64,000 bases of DNA. Origin: Gymnopus androsaceus JB14. Lineage: Eukaryota; Basidiomycota; Agaricomycetes; Agaricales; Omphalotaceae. Each line of letters opens with the position of its first letter. Position 1 is the first letter of the stretch. Below are positions 62,833 to 64,000 of the stretch, piece after piece. The notes under the pieces were generated by a model, which saw only the letters and a program-made list of their open reading frames with translations, was not told the DNA's origin and did no database searches. A program made the translations under genes and the position numbers. The stretch lies in contig ML769390.1 in NCBI GenBank assembly GCA_009733575.1, forward strand, positions 124,001 through 188,000, in the 5' to 3' direction.

Positions 62833-63364
62833 AGAAATTTTGTCCTCCCTCTCCCAAGCGGAACAGACGAAAAAATTGGATTATCTTAAACACGGACCAG
62901 GCTACTGAAAAAGTTTTGCTTTCTTTGCTCGCTCTATTACTTGAGTTTGTAATACCAATCCTCTCTCATCTCCTCGCATTTCTTGTTGTATTTATTATTC
63001 TTGAATGCAATGCATTGTGCAATCTTTCTTGTTTGCGGGAACAACTTGAATACGGTCGAACACAAGAACCAGTCGTGTTCCGTCTGCACTAATCAGATGA
63101 TGATAACTATAATACGAGTAGAATAGTTCATGATGAAACAACAATGAGAATGACGATGCAATGCGATGAATGAAATATGTAAAAGAGAGAGAAAAGTAAC
63201 ATACTACTCCCAGAGTAGCTTCATGAACAAGCAGTCATCAAATATTCGTGTCGCACCACATTTCAATCGTCAAGTAACAAATACAGAATATGCAACGTCG
63301 TCAACTAGTCCTAACATACACGATGAATCAATCAACGAGACGACGCACACCTCAATGGTGACAA
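62833..63364. other. Intergenic, no gene seen
   Basis: Convergent 3' flanks of the membrane-protein gene and the right-edge gene. Short ORFs only. Confidence 0.45.
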
Positions 63365-64000
63365 TCAAAAACAAGCCCAGCGGCATGCTCTGAGTTCAGG
63401 CGACACCGTTTCTTCAGAAGTCACCTCGGTCTGATCTCGATCCTGATTCTCCGTATTCGTATGCTCTATGTCGTCGGTGTCCAGAACACGGACATCACCA
63501 CGTGTAGCCTCAGCCTCAGCGCCATCCCGTTGTTCGGGATCCTGTTCGGGATCTTCAGAGTCCAAACTCGATTCGGACTCTATGACGGGTACCAGGGTAT
63601 TTGTCTCTTCCGTATCCGTGTTCGCGTCCACCGCCTTCTGCTCCTCTTCGACATGATGTACTTGTGAACTCTGGGCGCTCATTCGCTTCACGAATATTCT
63701 CGACACGCGTCGCGCGATACCAGCCGCGGCGTAGTCGATTGGGCCCAAGCTCAGGCCAAGGCTGAATGAAGAAGGACGCGATGGTGCCACTGAGGGTGCT
63801 GTCGCAGAAGCGGAACGCGTCTCTCTCGAGTTGGAACCGGCATGACGCGACGGAGACGCCGAAGTAGAGGAGACGGTCGAGGAAGGTGCAGAGGGAGAAA
63901 GAGTGGCTGCTGTGGCTTCTGCTGGACGTGTACCGCGAGTAACGGGTGCTCCTGAAGATAAACCGAATAATGACACTGAAGTGGAGAGGCTGAGCTATTC
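63365..64000 (-). CDS. Partial Ser/Ala/Glu-rich protein, 5' part beyond the right edge
   Basis: The minus-strand frame enters after a likely acceptor (CACTTCAG, about 63978) and reads SLFGLSSGAPVTRGTRPAEA, a Ser/Thr/Ala-rich part. Next come the short ordered stretch IDYAAAGIARRVSRIFVKRM, an acidic region (ESESSLDSEDPEQDPEQRDG) and the end SPELRACRWACF at TGA 63365. Only the last exon is in the window. The helix with RRVSRIF may be amphipathic. No family recognised. Confidence 0.55.

Overview
The window looks like nuclear DNA of an Agaricomycete (mushroom-forming basidiomycete), plausibly Agaricales. Genes are dense, on both strands, and cut by many 48-70 nt introns. The protein set includes a typical mushroom F-box/leucine-rich protein, an AP-4-type adaptin, fungal Mediator subunits and the fungal DASH subunit DAD2. 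The species is an inference; no search was run. I joined exons by eye, so splice sites are approximate unless coordinates are given.

Layout, left to right: an unrecognised minus-strand gene running off the left edge; RACK1/ASC1 (2496-3759) with a U24-type box C/D snoRNA in intron 3; a head-to-head pair of mitotic regulators, APC6/CDC16 (minus) and BUB2 (plus), only 55 bp apart; an AP-4 epsilon-like adaptin; two unrecognised plus-strand genes; an F-box-like gene, the DNA primase small subunit and another unknown (all minus); a decayed membrane-protein gene; an F-box protein; a RING E3; MED12 (minus), DAD2 (plus), SCY1 (minus) and MED14 (plus); SLX1 (minus); a small signal-peptide/membrane protein; KAR2/BiP (minus) and U2AF35 (plus); a monocarboxylate-type MFS transporter; two unknown minus-strand genes; a 176 bp foldback MITE; a GNAT acetyltransferase (minus) head-to-head with PEP carboxykinase (plus); a CNNM/MAM3 protein (plus); histone H4 (minus); a decayed DNA-level duplicate of a MAM3 segment; a polytopic membrane protein; and a partial low-complexity gene at the right edge.

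Themes: (i) cell-cycle, transcription and chromosome functions lie close together (APC6, BUB2, PRI1, DAD2, MED12, MED14, SLX1, H4), with no evidence of a cluster beyond the shared promoters. (ii) Splicing is unusual in places: at least four apparent GC-AG introns, consecutive 13 and 15 nt microexons in KAR2, and 8, 34 and 13 nt exons in MAM3. (iii) Several conserved genes show one-base frame breaks. The clearest is histone H4, where one extra base scrambles the C-terminus. This is more likely consensus error than biology, and it is a warning for all frame-dependent calls here.

I found no CRISPR array, tRNA, rRNA or intact transposon, and no single new system. The most interesting items are the intronic snoRNA, the microexon runs, the foldback MITE, the MAM3 segment duplication, and an HAEL end on BiP in place of HDEL.
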